Assembly (NCBI GenBank): GCA_963774555.1
Contig: CAVZFL010000002.1
Location: 186,001 to 250,000 of the forward strand
Length of the DNA stretch: 64,000 nt
Reading direction: 5' to 3'
From: VRUE01 sp963774555
GTDB taxonomy: Bacteria; Actinomycetota; Thermoleophilia; Solirubrobacterales; 70-9
Position numbers and translations under genes: made by a program. Below the pieces are notes generated by a model. It was not told the DNA's origin. It saw only the letters and a list, made by a program, of their open reading frames with translations, and did no database searches. Each line of letters opens with the position of its first letter. Positions within the stretch are counted from its first letter, which is position 1. Below are positions 49,412-57,997 of the stretch, one piece after another.

Positions 49412-50797
49412 CTAGTGGAGGCGGACAAAGCGCCGGATCACGCCCACGGCGGGCGAGCGGTAGGGGAAGTAGAGGCTGGAGACGTGGCCGCGGTTGAGGA
49501 GGACGCGGAGGCGCGAGCCGGGAAAGCGCGCCTTCACCTGGCGGGCCTCGCGCACCGAGGTGACGTCGTCGAGCTCGCCGGCGAGGATCAACGTCGGCAG
49601 GGTCCCGGGAGCGCGCCACCCGGGCGGGACGGGCGGCTCGAGACCGCCCGGCGGCGGCGCCGGCCACTCGAGGCAGTTGGTCAGATGAGCGGCCGCGGAG
49701 AACAGGTACTCGCTGCGACTGAACGGGCTGAACTGCTTGCGCGACAGGGCGCGGACCGAGCCGCCAAGCTGCGCGATGCGACCTGCCATCGGCAGCGCCG
49801 GATCCCAGAGCAGCGGGTAGTCGTTGCACTCGACCGCGATCTCGAGGCCGTAGGAGAAGTCGCGCGGGTTGCCGTAGCCGAGCGGTCCCGGCGCCAGCAG
49901 GCGGTCGAGCCGGCGGGGGTCGCCGCGCAGGTAGAGCCGGTCGCCGGCGTCAAGGCTGATGTAGGAGCGCGGGGCCAGGGTGCCGGCCTCGAGCAGGAAG
50001 CGCAGCAGCGGGTCGGTCGAGCGCCCGGCCGCGTGGAAGCGCTCGACCACGCGGCGGAAGCGCCGCGAGGCGTCGCCCTCGCAACCGGGCGAGCGGCGGC
50101 AGGCGGTGTTGAGGGCGCGCATGCCGGCTGGGTAGAGCGTGCGGTAGTAGGGGTCGTCGGCCGGGTAGGCGGAGTCGAGAACGAGTGCGCGAAGGTGGGC
50201 CGCGTAGCGCACCGCGTAGGCCTGGCCGAGCAGGGTGCCGTAGGAGTCGCCGTAAAGGACGATGCGCCCGCGGCCGAGGGCGGCCCGCACCGCGTCCATG
50301 TCGGCGGCGGCTTCGGCGCTGGTGAAGGCGGCATAGCTCGGCCCGAGCTGTTCGGCGCAGCGCCCGATCGCGATGTATTCCTGGATCGTCGCCCGCTGCA
50401 GCGGCGGGCAGTCGATCGCGCCCGAGCTGCCGGTGCCGCGCTCGTCGAAGAAGACGAGGTCGCGACGGCGCAGCAGCGGCGCCAGCGCGGCGGAGACCGA
50501 GCGCACGTATTCGGCCGCGGTCGAGGCGTACCCGGGACCGCCGTCGACGGCGAAGATCGTGCCGAGGGAAGGCTGGTGCCGATCCGAGCGCGGGCGCAGC
50601 GCGAACCCGATCCTGGTCGTGCCGAGCGCCGGCTCGCCACGGAGCAGCGGCACATCGATGTGTCCACAGCGCAGCGGTCGGGCAGCGCCGAGGTCGCAGC
50701 GGTGCAGCTGCACCGCTGCGGACGCCGAGGCCGAGAAGCCGATCAGCGAGCAGAGCGCCAGCAGCGTGCCGAGGGCCGAGTGCCCGACCGGCCTCAT
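49412..50797 (-). CDS. Secreted alpha/beta-hydrolase, tripeptidyl aminopeptidase-like
   Basis: 461 residues. Signal peptide (LGTLLALCSLIGFSASASA) at the N-terminus. The hydrolase core has the oxyanion-hole motif FAVDGGPGYAST, LVFFDERGTGSSGAIDCPPLQ, the Ser nucleophile in IVLYGDSYGTLLGQAYA, and the late Asp/His in ILAGELDDVTS and LLNRGHVSS. The layout matches TAP/SlpD-type proline or tripeptidyl aminopeptidases of actinobacteria. It acts outside the cell on peptides. The start overlaps the upstream methyltransferase stop by 4 bp. Confidence 0.85.
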   Translation of the reverse strand: MRPVGHSALGTLLALCSLIGFSASASAAVQLHRCDLGAARPLRCGHIDVPLLRGEPALGTTRIGFALRPRSDRHQPSLGTIFAVDGGPGYASTAAEYVRSVSAALAPLLRRRDLVFFDERGTGSSGAIDCPPLQRATIQEYIAIGRCAEQLGPSYAAFTSAEAAADMDAVRAALGRGRIVLYGDSYGTLLGQAYAVRYAAHLRALVLDSAYPADDPYYRTLYPAGMRALNTACRRSPGCEGDASRRFRRVVERFHAAGRSTDPLLRFLLEAGTLAPRSYISLDAGDRLYLRGDPRRLDRLLAPGPLGYGNPRDFSYGLEIAVECNDYPLLWDPALPMAGRIAQLGGSVRALSRKQFSPFSRSEYLFSAAAHLTNCLEWPAPPPGGLEPPVPPGWRAPGTLPTLILAGELDDVTSVREARQVKARFPGSRLRVLLNRGHVSSLYFPYRSPAVGVIRRFVRLH

Positions 50798-51546
50798 GCC
50801 GGCTCCGAGACGACCAGGCGCAGCGCCCCGTCGTAGGTCTCGAGCTCGCGCAGGTGCCCGTGCTCAGCGTCCCAGGCACCCGACTTCAGGTCGGCGTCCA
50901 GGCGCGCCACGATCCGCTCCTCGGCACCGGGCGGCAGCAGCGCCCAGATCGACTGCGAGGCGCGGATCGCCGGATCGAGCAGCTGCTCCGGCCGGTTCCA
51001 GAACGCTTCGAAGAATCCATCGGTGCAGTCGGCCGGGGTCGCAATTCGCTCGATCCGCGTCCTGCCCCCCAGCGCCGCCGCAACCGTTTCGATCACGCCG
51101 AAGCGCGGCCGCTCCAGCTCCAGACCCTCGGCCAGGTAATCCCTCTGCCACTCGGGCAGGGACTCGAGGTCAAAGGTGAAGACCACCACCGGCCCGCGCG
51201 CAACCCGGCGCAGCTCCGCCAGGCCGGCCCGCGGGGGCTGCCAGTGGTGAACCGTCACGCAGGCCATCGCCGCGTCGAACGTGTCGTCGTCGAACGGCAG
51301 CTCCTCCGCCCGCGCGTCCAGTGCCGGCGCCGCGCCAGTGGGCCTTTGTCCCCGCATCGCCGCGCTTGGCTCGACCGCCAGCACCCAGCGGTCGCGCGGC
51401 TCATAGGAGCCGGCGCCGGCACCCACGTTGACCACGGTCTCGGCGCTGCCGAGCGCCGCGTGTATCCGCGCCTCTATGCGGGGGTCGGCCGTGCGGTTCC
51501 GCCCGTAGGCATGACCGTGCTGCTCGTAGTCGACGCCGCCGTTCAT
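50794..51546 (-). CDS. Class I SAM-dependent methyltransferase
   Basis: 250 residues. Motif I is seen in ETVVNVGAGAGSYEP, an acidic motif II in VLAVEPSAAMRGQRP, ARAEELPFDDDTFDAAMACVTVHHW is typical of UbiE/MenG-like enzymes, and GLAELRRVARGPVVVFTFD closes the fold. The substrate is unknown. It sits 19 bp after the upstream secreted-protein gene and overlaps the hydrolase gene by 4 bp. Confidence 0.85.
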   Translation of the reverse strand: MNGGVDYEQHGHAYGRNRTADPRIEARIHAALGSAETVVNVGAGAGSYEPRDRWVLAVEPSAAMRGQRPTGAAPALDARAEELPFDDDTFDAAMACVTVHHWQPPRAGLAELRRVARGPVVVFTFDLESLPEWQRDYLAEGLELERPRFGVIETVAAALGGRTRIERIATPADCTDGFFEAFWNRPEQLLDPAIRASQSIWALLPPGAEERIVARLDADLKSGAWDAEHGHLRELETYDGALRLVVSEPA

Positions 51547-51564
51547 CGCCGCCGGCCCGACCTC

Positions 51565-52821
51565 TCAGCAGCCGCCGGGCCAGGGGTTGGGGAACTGGGC
51601 GATGTAACCGCTGCCGACCGCCCTGGCGGTGGCGGCGCCGGCCGCGGCATCGGTGCGGTGGATTGCGGCGCGGAGCGACTCGGCCTCGGTGGTTGGCGCG
51701 CTGGCCCGCGCCGCGAAGGGCCCGGCGAACGGCTCGCGCGCTGCCTTGGCGAGGCGGATCACCGCATGCGGGCCTCCGTATGAGCGCAGGGTTCGCTCCA
51801 GCGAGTAGATCGGCACCCGGCGAGCGCCGAGCGTGGCGGCCAAGCGAACGTCGTGGAGCAGGTTCGAGAGCCGGCGGTAGGCGCCGCGGCCGGCGGAGCC
51901 GAGGCTGACCTGACCGGCGTCGCCGAATGCGCGCCGCGCCGAGCGCAGGTAGGAGGAGACCACTCCGGACCCCGGGTCCACCCCGGCGTAGTAGGCGAAG
52001 ACGCTGCGGTAGGCCTGGAAGAAGAGCTCGTGCCAGGGCCCGCTCGGCACGATGAACTGGGCCGCGTCCTGGAGCGCGAGACTGCCGTCATCGATGTCGT
52101 CGAGGGCGGCGGGGGCCGGTGCCGTCGCGAGCTCGATCCGATGCCTGGCGGTCCAGTGCACGATCCGCTCGTAGCCATGCCAGGCAGCGCACTGCCCAGC
52201 GGGATCGATCTTCCCGTCGAAAAGCGAGGGGAAGGCCGTATCGGCGCCGCCGCCGACGATCGCCGCCGTGGCCTCGAAGGGGGTGCCCACCGGCGACTCG
52301 GGATCGAGCACGACGCCGCGCAGGCGCAGGTGCTTGGCCTGCGCCCAGTGCACCAGCGCCCTGACCGCCTTGAACTGCTCGGCCGCCGCTCCTTCCCAGG
52401 CCCAGTAGCCGCCCGTGTAGGGGATCAGCACCCAGCCCCAGACCGGCACGTGCCAGCGGTTCGCCCTGCGGACGATCGCCAGCCCGTCGTGGCGGTGTGG
52501 CTCGCCGGGTGGGACGGGACCGAAATCGCGCCGGTAGCGCAGGTTGAAGTAGAGGGGGATGCGATTGCGGCTGAGGACGCCCCACAGGTAGGGCGTGTAG
52601 AAGTGCGTGTCACGCCTGTTCCAGTAGGTCTCCGGCGCGTGCCAGTTCGTGCCCGGCACCGCCTCCCCCGCCCAGAAGCCAATCCCGGTGCTTCCCCGCG
52701 CCCGGTCCGCCTGGGAAGCCATCAGCGCGAGGGCGGCCAGGGCGCCGGCGACGAGCGCGCCGAGGCACAGGCGGCTGGTCACCGCCCCTCGCGACCCCCC
52801 GCCGAGATCCGAGCGCATCAT
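51565..52821 (-). CDS. Secreted or membrane-anchored protein of unknown fold
   Basis: 418 residues from the ATG at 52821. A hydrophobic segment (LCLGALVAGALAALALMASQA) serves as signal or anchor. The mature region has many aromatic residues and patterns seen in glycosidase-like barrels: THFYTPYLWGVLSRNRIPLYFNLRY, WHVPVWGWVLIPYTGGYWAWEG, LRLRGVVLDPESPVG and ELFFQAYRSVFAYYAG. One Asp-Pro-Glu (DPES) could be catalytic. No known family is recognised. An upstream frame extends to 52920 but lacks a signal-like start. Confidence 0.65.
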   Translation of the reverse strand: MMRSDLGGGSRGAVTSRLCLGALVAGALAALALMASQADRARGSTGIGFWAGEAVPGTNWHAPETYWNRRDTHFYTPYLWGVLSRNRIPLYFNLRYRRDFGPVPPGEPHRHDGLAIVRRANRWHVPVWGWVLIPYTGGYWAWEGAAAEQFKAVRALVHWAQAKHLRLRGVVLDPESPVGTPFEATAAIVGGGADTAFPSLFDGKIDPAGQCAAWHGYERIVHWTARHRIELATAPAPAALDDIDDGSLALQDAAQFIVPSGPWHELFFQAYRSVFAYYAGVDPGSGVVSSYLRSARRAFGDAGQVSLGSAGRGAYRRLSNLLHDVRLAATLGARRVPIYSLERTLRSYGGPHAVIRLAKAAREPFAGPFAARASAPTTEAESLRAAIHRTDAAAGAATARAVGSGYIAQFPNPWPGGC

Positions 52822-52888
52822 CGAGTGGATGCTAGCCCTGCCCGCTTCGTCGGTCGTTGTGGATCCAATCTGCTGAGCCTCCGCTCGA

Positions 52889-53515
52889 TCAAGCCGCAGG
52901 GGTGCTCGCCTCTCCGCCAAGCGCCTCCAGCGGTATGGCGTCCGCGGCGGTGAGTGCGCCTAGTAGCGTTCCGAGCAGAAGGTCGCGCAGTTCCTCGCGC
53001 GAGATATCGCGGTGCTCGATCCAGTTGAGGCAGGCCCCGTCCATGAACCAAAGCCAGCCGTGGATGGCGGCGCGCGCTCTGGGCGGCGCGCCGTCGGGGT
53101 AGATACCCTCGAGTATCCGGGCGGCGGTCTTGGTCCGGACGTCTTCGACGAGCTCCCTCACCTCGGGGACGCTGCCGAGGCTCTGCATCAGCTTGCCGTA
53201 GGCAATCGCGTTGTCGTCGATCAGCTCGAGGAAGGCCTCGAGGCTCCCCCGCAACTGGTCGAGCGGCGGCAGGTTCGGGTCCGGCTCCGTCCGCGCCCGC
53301 AGCTGCTCGGCCGCTTGGGCGAGGGTCGCCTCGAAAAAGGCGCGCTTGCTCGGGAAGTAGTGGTAGAGCAACGGCTTGGAGATCCCCACCCTGCGGGCGA
53401 TCTCGCGCATCGAGAGCTCGTCGTAGGAGTGCTGCGCAAACAGCTCGGCACCGCGCTCCAGCAGCTGGCGGCGCCGTTCATCGGCCTTGAGCCGTCGATA
53501 GGCGGGGTCGGTCAT
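52889..53515 (-). CDS. TetR-family transcriptional regulator
   Basis: 208 residues. The HTH (about 12-60) is classical: RRQLLERGAELFAQHSYDELSMREIARRVGISKPLLYHYFPSKRAFFEA. The C-terminal ligand domain is helical with LFMDGACLNWIEHRDISREEL-like packing. It faces the DUF2339 gene divergently across 93 bp that contains a palindrome, the usual layout for autorepression plus control of the neighbour. The ligand is unknown. Confidence 0.92.
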   Translation of the reverse strand: MTDPAYRRLKADERRRQLLERGAELFAQHSYDELSMREIARRVGISKPLLYHYFPSKRAFFEATLAQAAEQLRARTEPDPNLPPLDQLRGSLEAFLELIDDNAIAYGKLMQSLGSVPEVRELVEDVRTKTAARILEGIYPDGAPPRARAAIHGWLWFMDGACLNWIEHRDISREELRDLLLGTLLGALTAADAIPLEALGGEASTPAA

Positions 53516-53537
53516 CGCGCTGGATTGTAGCTGCTTA

Positions 53538-53583
53538 TTGACCGAAGGTTGACAAGCCTGTTACTTTGTTGACCGTCGGTCAA
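53538..53583. promoter_or_regulatory. Candidate TetR operator and promoter
   Basis: TTGACCGTCGGTCAA at 53569-53583 is a 15-bp palindrome with perfect 7-bp arms. Upstream, TTGACC (53538) lies 17 bp before TTACTT (53561), a plausible -35/-10 pair reading toward the DUF2339 gene, whose AGAGGAGG ribosome site and ATG at 53609 follow. A regulator bound to the palindrome would block this promoter. The half-site TTGACCG recurs at 53538. Confidence 0.65.
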
Positions 53584-53608
53584 TAAACAAGCTGAAGAGG
53601 AGGAAGAG

Positions 53609-55261
53609 ATGACCGGAGAAGGAGCTGAAAAGCAGCAGGAGTTGAGGAGACAGCAGCTAGCTGAACTGAAGCGGTTCGAGGAGCTTTTCGGCGGGCGCGT
53701 GCTTGCCTGGGTCGGCGGACTCGCGACCCTGCTCGGAATGGTCTTCCTGGTTGGAATCGCGATCGAGCGCGGATGGATCGACGAGTCGATGCGGCTCGTC
53801 CTCGGCTTCCTCGGCTCCACGTCGCTGCTGCTTACCGGGTTCTGGCTCTACGAACGCAAAGGGCGCACCGAGGCAGCGCTTGCTGCCGTGGGGAGCGGCC
53901 TCGCCGGTCTCTACGCGACGCTCCTGGTCGGGACGCAGGTGTATGACCTGATCCCTTCCTATCTCGGCCTAGCCTGCGCCGCCCTGGTCGGGGTCGTCGG
54001 CGTGGCGATCGCGGTTCGCTGGAAATCGACGATCGTCGCCGCCATCGGCATCCTCGGCGGACTTTCGGCACCGGCCCTGGTCGGCACTGGAACCTCCGGG
54101 GTTTCCGTCGCCTTCATGGCCATCGCCCTGGCAACTGCAGTCGGGGTCCTGCTCTGGCAGCGGTGGAACTGGCTCTCGCTCGGAGCTTTCCTGATCTCGG
54201 CACCGCAGCTTCTGGTCTGGATCGGCGCGAACCAGGACGAGCACCTGCCGGCCACGCTGGGTGTGCTGGTCGGTTTCTGGGTGCTCTACCTCGTCGCCGC
54301 GATCGGCTATGAGCTGCGAGCCCGAACGAGGGGCCAGCTCCCGGTCTCGTCCCTCTTCGTGTTGCTCGCCGACGTCGTCCTGATCACGGCCTCCGGTTAC
54401 TTCGCGCTCGAACAGACCGGCCACCCGAATGCCGCAGCCGCGTGGCTCCTCGGCATGGCCGCCGGCCACATCCTGCTCGGGGCCCTTGCGCTCCGTCAGC
54501 CACTCAATCCCGAGATTGGGTCGCTGCTCATCGCGGTCGGCATGGGCCTGTCGGCACTCGGCTTCGCGGACGCCCTCGACGGCCCCGTCCTCGCGGTCGG
54601 CTGGGCGATGCAGGCAGCCGTGCTCGCCTACATGGCGACTCGGGCAAGCAGGGAGCCGGGACTGCTCGGATCGAGCGCCCAACGCCTCCTGGTCGCGGCA
54701 GGCACGTCCCTCGGCCTTGCCCTCGGGCACGTGTTCCTCTTCGAGGCCCCGCCCGAGGCGATCGCCGTCGGAGTGGAAAACCTAAGCGAAGTGCTCCTCG
54801 GCCTGGGCGCCTGTGCCGCTGCCGCTCTCTACGGCCGGTTCGCCCTGCGCGAGATCGATCCCCGCTTCGGTTACGTGTGCGAGGCCGTCGCTGCCGTCGC
54901 GCTCCTCTATCTCGGGTCGGTGACGATCGTCGACACGCTGGGCGTTACCGGCTCGGGCGACACGCGCCAGATCGGGCAGGCCCTGCTCTCGGCCTTCTGG
55001 GCCATCACGGGTCTCGGTGCGGTGCTCTACGGGCTGTTGCGTGACGTCCAGCGCTCCCGCCTCGCCGGGCTGGCGCTGCTCGCCCTCGCGATCGCCAAGG
55101 TGTACACCTACGACCTGGCGGAACTCGAACAGCTCCCGCGGGTGCTCTCGTTCATCGCGCTCGGGCTGCTCCTGCTGGTGGGCGCCTTCGCCTACCAGCG
55201 GATCAAGTTCGGGGCGAGCAACGACGCCGAAAAGGAGCTCGAGGAGGCGGTTTCTTCATGA
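53609..55261 (+). CDS. DUF2339 multi-pass membrane protein
   Basis: 550 residues. A short coiled start (EKQQELRRQQLAELKRFEELFGG) leads to RVLAWVGGLATLLGMVFLVGIAIERGWI and about fourteen hydrophobic segments, the DUF2339 pattern. The conserved RLVLGFLGSTSLLLTGFWLYERKGRTE and the repeated GLA/GLG turns fit the family. Function is not known; linkage to a DUF3999 gene is a known recurring pair, here with a 4-bp overlap (ATGA). Probably repressed by the divergent TetR. Confidence 0.85.
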   Translation: MTGEGAEKQQELRRQQLAELKRFEELFGGRVLAWVGGLATLLGMVFLVGIAIERGWIDESMRLVLGFLGSTSLLLTGFWLYERKGRTEAALAAVGSGLAGLYATLLVGTQVYDLIPSYLGLACAALVGVVGVAIAVRWKSTIVAAIGILGGLSAPALVGTGTSGVSVAFMAIALATAVGVLLWQRWNWLSLGAFLISAPQLLVWIGANQDEHLPATLGVLVGFWVLYLVAAIGYELRARTRGQLPVSSLFVLLADVVLITASGYFALEQTGHPNAAAAWLLGMAAGHILLGALALRQPLNPEIGSLLIAVGMGLSALGFADALDGPVLAVGWAMQAAVLAYMATRASREPGLLGSSAQRLLVAAGTSLGLALGHVFLFEAPPEAIAVGVENLSEVLLGLGACAAAALYGRFALREIDPRFGYVCEAVAAVALLYLGSVTIVDTLGVTGSGDTRQIGQALLSAFWAITGLGAVLYGLLRDVQRSRLAGLALLALAIAKVYTYDLAELEQLPRVLSFIALGLLLLVGAFAYQRIKFGASNDAEKELEEAVSS

Positions 55262-56472
55262 GGCGCCTACTCCTCCCCCTTGCCCTTCTCATGTCGCTTG
55301 CGGCCGGCGCCCAGCCGGCCGCAGCGGCCGGGCTCGACCACTCCGACTTCCGCTACCAGCGCCCGCTGGTAGCGGGCGCCGGGGGCGAGCCCGTTCTGAT
55401 CGAGCCTGACGGGCCTCTGTTCGAGCACTCCCTGCCGGGCTTCGCCGACCTGCGGATCACCGACGCGCGCGGGCAGCAGGTGCCCTGGCGGCACACGGGC
55501 TTCGAGCGAGTCGCCGCGCCCGAGGCGGTGGCGGTCCTCAACAGCGGCCGCCAGGGACATTTCGCCGTCGCCCTCCTCGACCTCGGCGCGCGGCGGAGAA
55601 TCCGGGACCGGGTAACGCTTGAGGTCCCGGACCGGGGCTTCGTCGGTCGTGCAGAGGTCCTCGCGGCCGACGATCGACGTGGCCCGTTCACCCGGCTCTC
55701 CGCGACCGGGATCTACGACGTTCGCGGGGCACACCCGGCGCGGAGCACGGTGGCCGTCTTCCCGCCCAGCGACTTCCGCTACATGCTCGTCAGGGCCACC
55801 GGCGTCAGCCGCATCATCGGCGCAAGCGTGTCCGGGTCCCGCGAGCGTCCGCGACTCCTCCGGCGCACGGTCAGGTCGGTATCGCAGCGCCAGGACGGGA
55901 CGCACACGATCGTCACCCTAGACCTCGGGTTCCGCAACGTCCCGGTCGACGAGCTTCGCATCGCCGCCGAAACCGCTCGCTACGAGCGCCCGGCAACGAT
56001 CCTCGGTTCGAACTCCCGGCAGCGGTTCGTGCCACTGACGGCAGCCAGGATCTTCCGTTTCCCCGGATCGGCCTCAGCACCGATCCCAATCGGAACCCAT
56101 CGCCGCTACATCAGGATCGAGATCGAAAACGGCGACGACGCACCGCTGCGGGGAATCGAGATCTCGGCCTGGAGCCGCTCGCGTGCCCTCTTGATCGAGG
56201 GTGGGCATCCATTCCCCTACACCGCCTACTACGGAGACCCACAGGCGAACGCGCCCAGTTATGACTTCGCGCGCCTTCCGACGAGCGCACTCGGGGTCGA
56301 GCGTGCCGTCCGCGGTCGGCTGGGCCCTGAGCACCCAACCGCGGCCTTTGAGCCACCCCCGGACAGGCGCTCGTTTGCGGCACGCAACCCGGGACTCCTC
56401 ACGGCTGCTCTCGCGCTTGCCGCCCTCGCCCTGGGCGCGGTCGGCCTGCTTGCAATGAGAAAGCGGGTGTGA
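55258..56472 (+). CDS. DUF3999-like exported protein with C-terminal membrane helix
   Basis: 404 residues. Signal peptide (LLLPLALLMSLAAGAQPAAAAG), then beta-rich domains with FRYQRPLVAGAGGEPVLIEPDGPLFEHSLPGFADLRITDARGQQVP-type start, AVFPPSDFRYMLVRATG and HRRYIRIEIENGDDAPLRGIEI. A helix near 385-400 (LLTAALALAALALGAVGLLAM) anchors it, leaving a Lys/Arg tail inside. It overlaps the DUF2339 gene by 4 bp, so the two products likely form a membrane complex. Confidence 0.8.
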   Translation: MRRLLLPLALLMSLAAGAQPAAAAGLDHSDFRYQRPLVAGAGGEPVLIEPDGPLFEHSLPGFADLRITDARGQQVPWRHTGFERVAAPEAVAVLNSGRQGHFAVALLDLGARRRIRDRVTLEVPDRGFVGRAEVLAADDRRGPFTRLSATGIYDVRGAHPARSTVAVFPPSDFRYMLVRATGVSRIIGASVSGSRERPRLLRRTVRSVSQRQDGTHTIVTLDLGFRNVPVDELRIAAETARYERPATILGSNSRQRFVPLTAARIFRFPGSASAPIPIGTHRRYIRIEIENGDDAPLRGIEISAWSRSRALLIEGGHPFPYTAYYGDPQANAPSYDFARLPTSALGVERAVRGRLGPEHPTAAFEPPPDRRSFAARNPGLLTAALALAALALGAVGLLAMRKRV

Positions 56473-56888
56473 GCTTCGTGAGCCCTCCGGTCAGTAACCG
56501 CTCCCGCGCAGCCATCACCTTGGCAACCGCGCTCATGCTCGGCGCTTCCACCTACGGATATGCATTCGACCTCAGCCTGCCAGGTGTCCTTCAAGGTATC
56601 TGGGACCACAGCAATTGGATGATTGACGGGCTTGCCATCCTCGGTGTGTTCCTGGTCTATCGGTGGTGGGCTCTCCTCCCGGCAATTGCGCCCGCCGCCG
56701 TCATCCTCTACCTCCAGACCATGACCGACTATGTGGAACCTTGGCACGGAGATGCCATCGGCACCTTCGACTTCTCCGATCAGCCTGTCCTGTACGTATT
56801 GGTCGTGATTGTCGGGATCGTCTCGCAGGCGGCGGTCCTTTCCGTCGGCTTGCTGCTGCGCGCAGCTTGGGAGCGGGTTCGCTCTTGA
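56469..56888 (+). CDS. Small membrane protein
   Basis: 139 residues from a GTG overlapping the previous stop (GTGA). Hydrophobic segments AAITLATALMLGASTYGYAF, MIDGLAILGVFLVYRWWALLPAIAPAAVILYLQ and VLYVLVVIVGIVSQAAVLSVGLLLRAA. No family recognised. Its base composition is lower in GC than the two preceding genes. It is the last gene before the repeat-bounded array; whether it belongs to the DUF2339 operon is uncertain. Confidence 0.65.
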   Translation: MSFVSPPVSNRSRAAITLATALMLGASTYGYAFDLSLPGVLQGIWDHSNWMIDGLAILGVFLVYRWWALLPAIAPAAVILYLQTMTDYVEPWHGDAIGTFDFSDQPVLYVLVVIVGIVSQAAVLSVGLLLRAAWERVRS

Positions 56889-56941
56889 GCGTCGCGGAGG
56901 TTCGTTGCCTGACTCGGCCTAGCGAGCCGCGCAACTCGCAC

Positions 56942-56962
56942 GATTTTGAGTCGGGCCGGAAG
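56942..56962. repeat. Core-only copy of the tRNA-derived repeat (site F)
   Basis: A 21-bp stretch that matches the junction part of the long repeats at 20 of 21 positions (compare 58770-58790): GATT-TGAGTCGGGCC followed by GGAAG. Neither the tRNA 3' half on its left nor the direct-repeat arm on its right is present. It spans the anticodon loop of the tRNA-like sequence, where tyrosine integrases often cross over. It may be the outer boundary of the array. Confidence 0.6.
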
Positions 56963-56989
56963 GCGTACGGGTCGGCTACCCTCACAGGC

Positions 56990-57274
56990 ATGGTCAACTT
57001 CAGCGACCTAGACACCCTTCCCGGAGCCGAACTCGTCAGGCAGGGCGCAGAAGACTTGGACGGCGGGCAGGAATCGGCCGAGGCGCTGCTCGTGTCGATT
57101 GGCGCTCCACGACTGCGGTCGGTGGGCGTTGAATTGTCCTCGCCGATCCCCTCCCCCGAGCACAAGCTCTACCTACTTCTTGCGCGCGAAAAGGGCGATG
57201 CCGCTCACTCCGCCTACAACGCCCTGCTTCGCCGGCTCGTCAGCTTCGAGCGAGCGGCGACATGCGCGAGCTAG
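56990..57274 (+). CDS. Small protein paired with a nucleotidyltransferase-like gene (module 0)
   Basis: 94 residues from the ATG at 56990. LPGAELVRQGAEDLDGGQESAEALLVSIGAPRL and SPEHKLYLLLAREKGDAAHSAYNALLRRLVSFERA indicate a helical protein without catalytic motifs. It overlaps the next gene by 13 bp. I recall similar small proteins beside DUF6036-type nucleotidyltransferases in actinobacteria, so an antitoxin or accessory role is possible, but untested. Confidence 0.65.
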   Translation: MVNFSDLDTLPGAELVRQGAEDLDGGQESAEALLVSIGAPRLRSVGVELSSPIPSPEHKLYLLLAREKGDAAHSAYNALLRRLVSFERAATCAS

Positions 57275-57783
57275 CCAACTCCGCTCGCATCGAGCAATTC
57301 ATGCGCGAGCTGGGGCGAGCCGTCTCGGTCGATGGCCGCGTTTATCTCACCGGCGGAGCGACGGCGGTTCTCCACGGCTGGCGGGACACGACCATCGACA
57401 TCGACATCAAGCTCATTCCAGACCGCGATGAGATCCTGCGAGAGATCCCCCGGCTCAAGGAGGCGCTGAACCTCAACGTCGAGTTGGCGGCGCCATCCGA
57501 CTTCATCCCACTGCCGTCGGGCTGGGAGGATCGAAGCCCCTTGATCCGCCAGGAGGGCAAGCTCGCGTTTCACCATTTCGACCCGATAGCCCAAGCACTC
57601 TCGAAGATCGAGCGCGGCCACGAGCAGGACGTTCACGACGTCAAAGAGATGATTGCCACCGGCTTGGTCGATCCGACGGAGGCCCTAGTCCAATTCGAGG
57701 CAATCGAGCCCGAGCTCTACCGATTCCCAGCTATCGATCCAGCCACCTTCCGCCAAGCCGTAGAGGAGATGCTCTCGAAGTAA
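57262..57783 (+). CDS. Nucleotidyltransferase-fold protein, DUF6036-like (module 0)
   Basis: 173 residues. The fold signature is GRVYLTGGATAVLHGWRDTTIDIDIKLIPD: a GG pair followed by a D-x-D metal site. FIPLPSGWEDRSPLIRQEGKLAFHHFDP and ALSKIERGHEQDVHDVKEMI are further conserved-looking blocks. Such proteins occur in defence and toxin-antitoxin gene pairs; they may transfer a nucleotide to tRNA or protein. The stop is 2 bp from repeat A. The upstream 94-residue gene overlaps it. Confidence 0.75.
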   Translation: MRELANSARIEQFMRELGRAVSVDGRVYLTGGATAVLHGWRDTTIDIDIKLIPDRDEILREIPRLKEALNLNVELAAPSDFIPLPSGWEDRSPLIRQEGKLAFHHFDPIAQALSKIERGHEQDVHDVKEMIATGLVDPTEALVQFEAIEPELYRFPAIDPATFRQAVEEMLSK

Positions 57784-57784
57784 G

Positions 57785-57940
57785 TGGGGCGGGAAGGACT
57801 CGAACCTTCGACCGGCGGATTTTGAGTCGAGCTGGAAGCGGTCCGGAGGGCCGAGTCGTGCCTGACGGAGTGCGCTCAGTCTGAGGAGCTCGGCTGAGTT
57901 CGGTGGAGTCGGGGACCAATTTCGGGACAAAGTTTTTCGG
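57785..57940. repeat. tRNA-derived att-like repeat A
   Basis: 156 bp. On the minus strand it ends with the 3' half of a tRNA: anticodon loop CTCAAAA (anticodon CAA, Leu type), T-arm GAAGG-TTCGAGT-CCTTC and CCGCCCCA end. The other end holds two roughly 12-bp direct repeats (GGGACCAATTTC, GGGACAAAGTTT). The middle (about 70 bp) is shared with the other copies but more diverged here. No tRNA 5' half is present, so it is not a functional tRNA gene. Confidence 0.9.
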
Positions 57941-57997
57941 CGCCCCTAACCAACGGAATGGCCGTCGAGAGCTCTCGCAGGTCGAGCCGTCACGGCC

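Noticed and set aside
53538..53560. Second full TetR operator
   Set aside because: TTGACCGAAGGTTGACA contains one good half-site but the second arm does not pair well; counted only as a possible half-site and -35 box.
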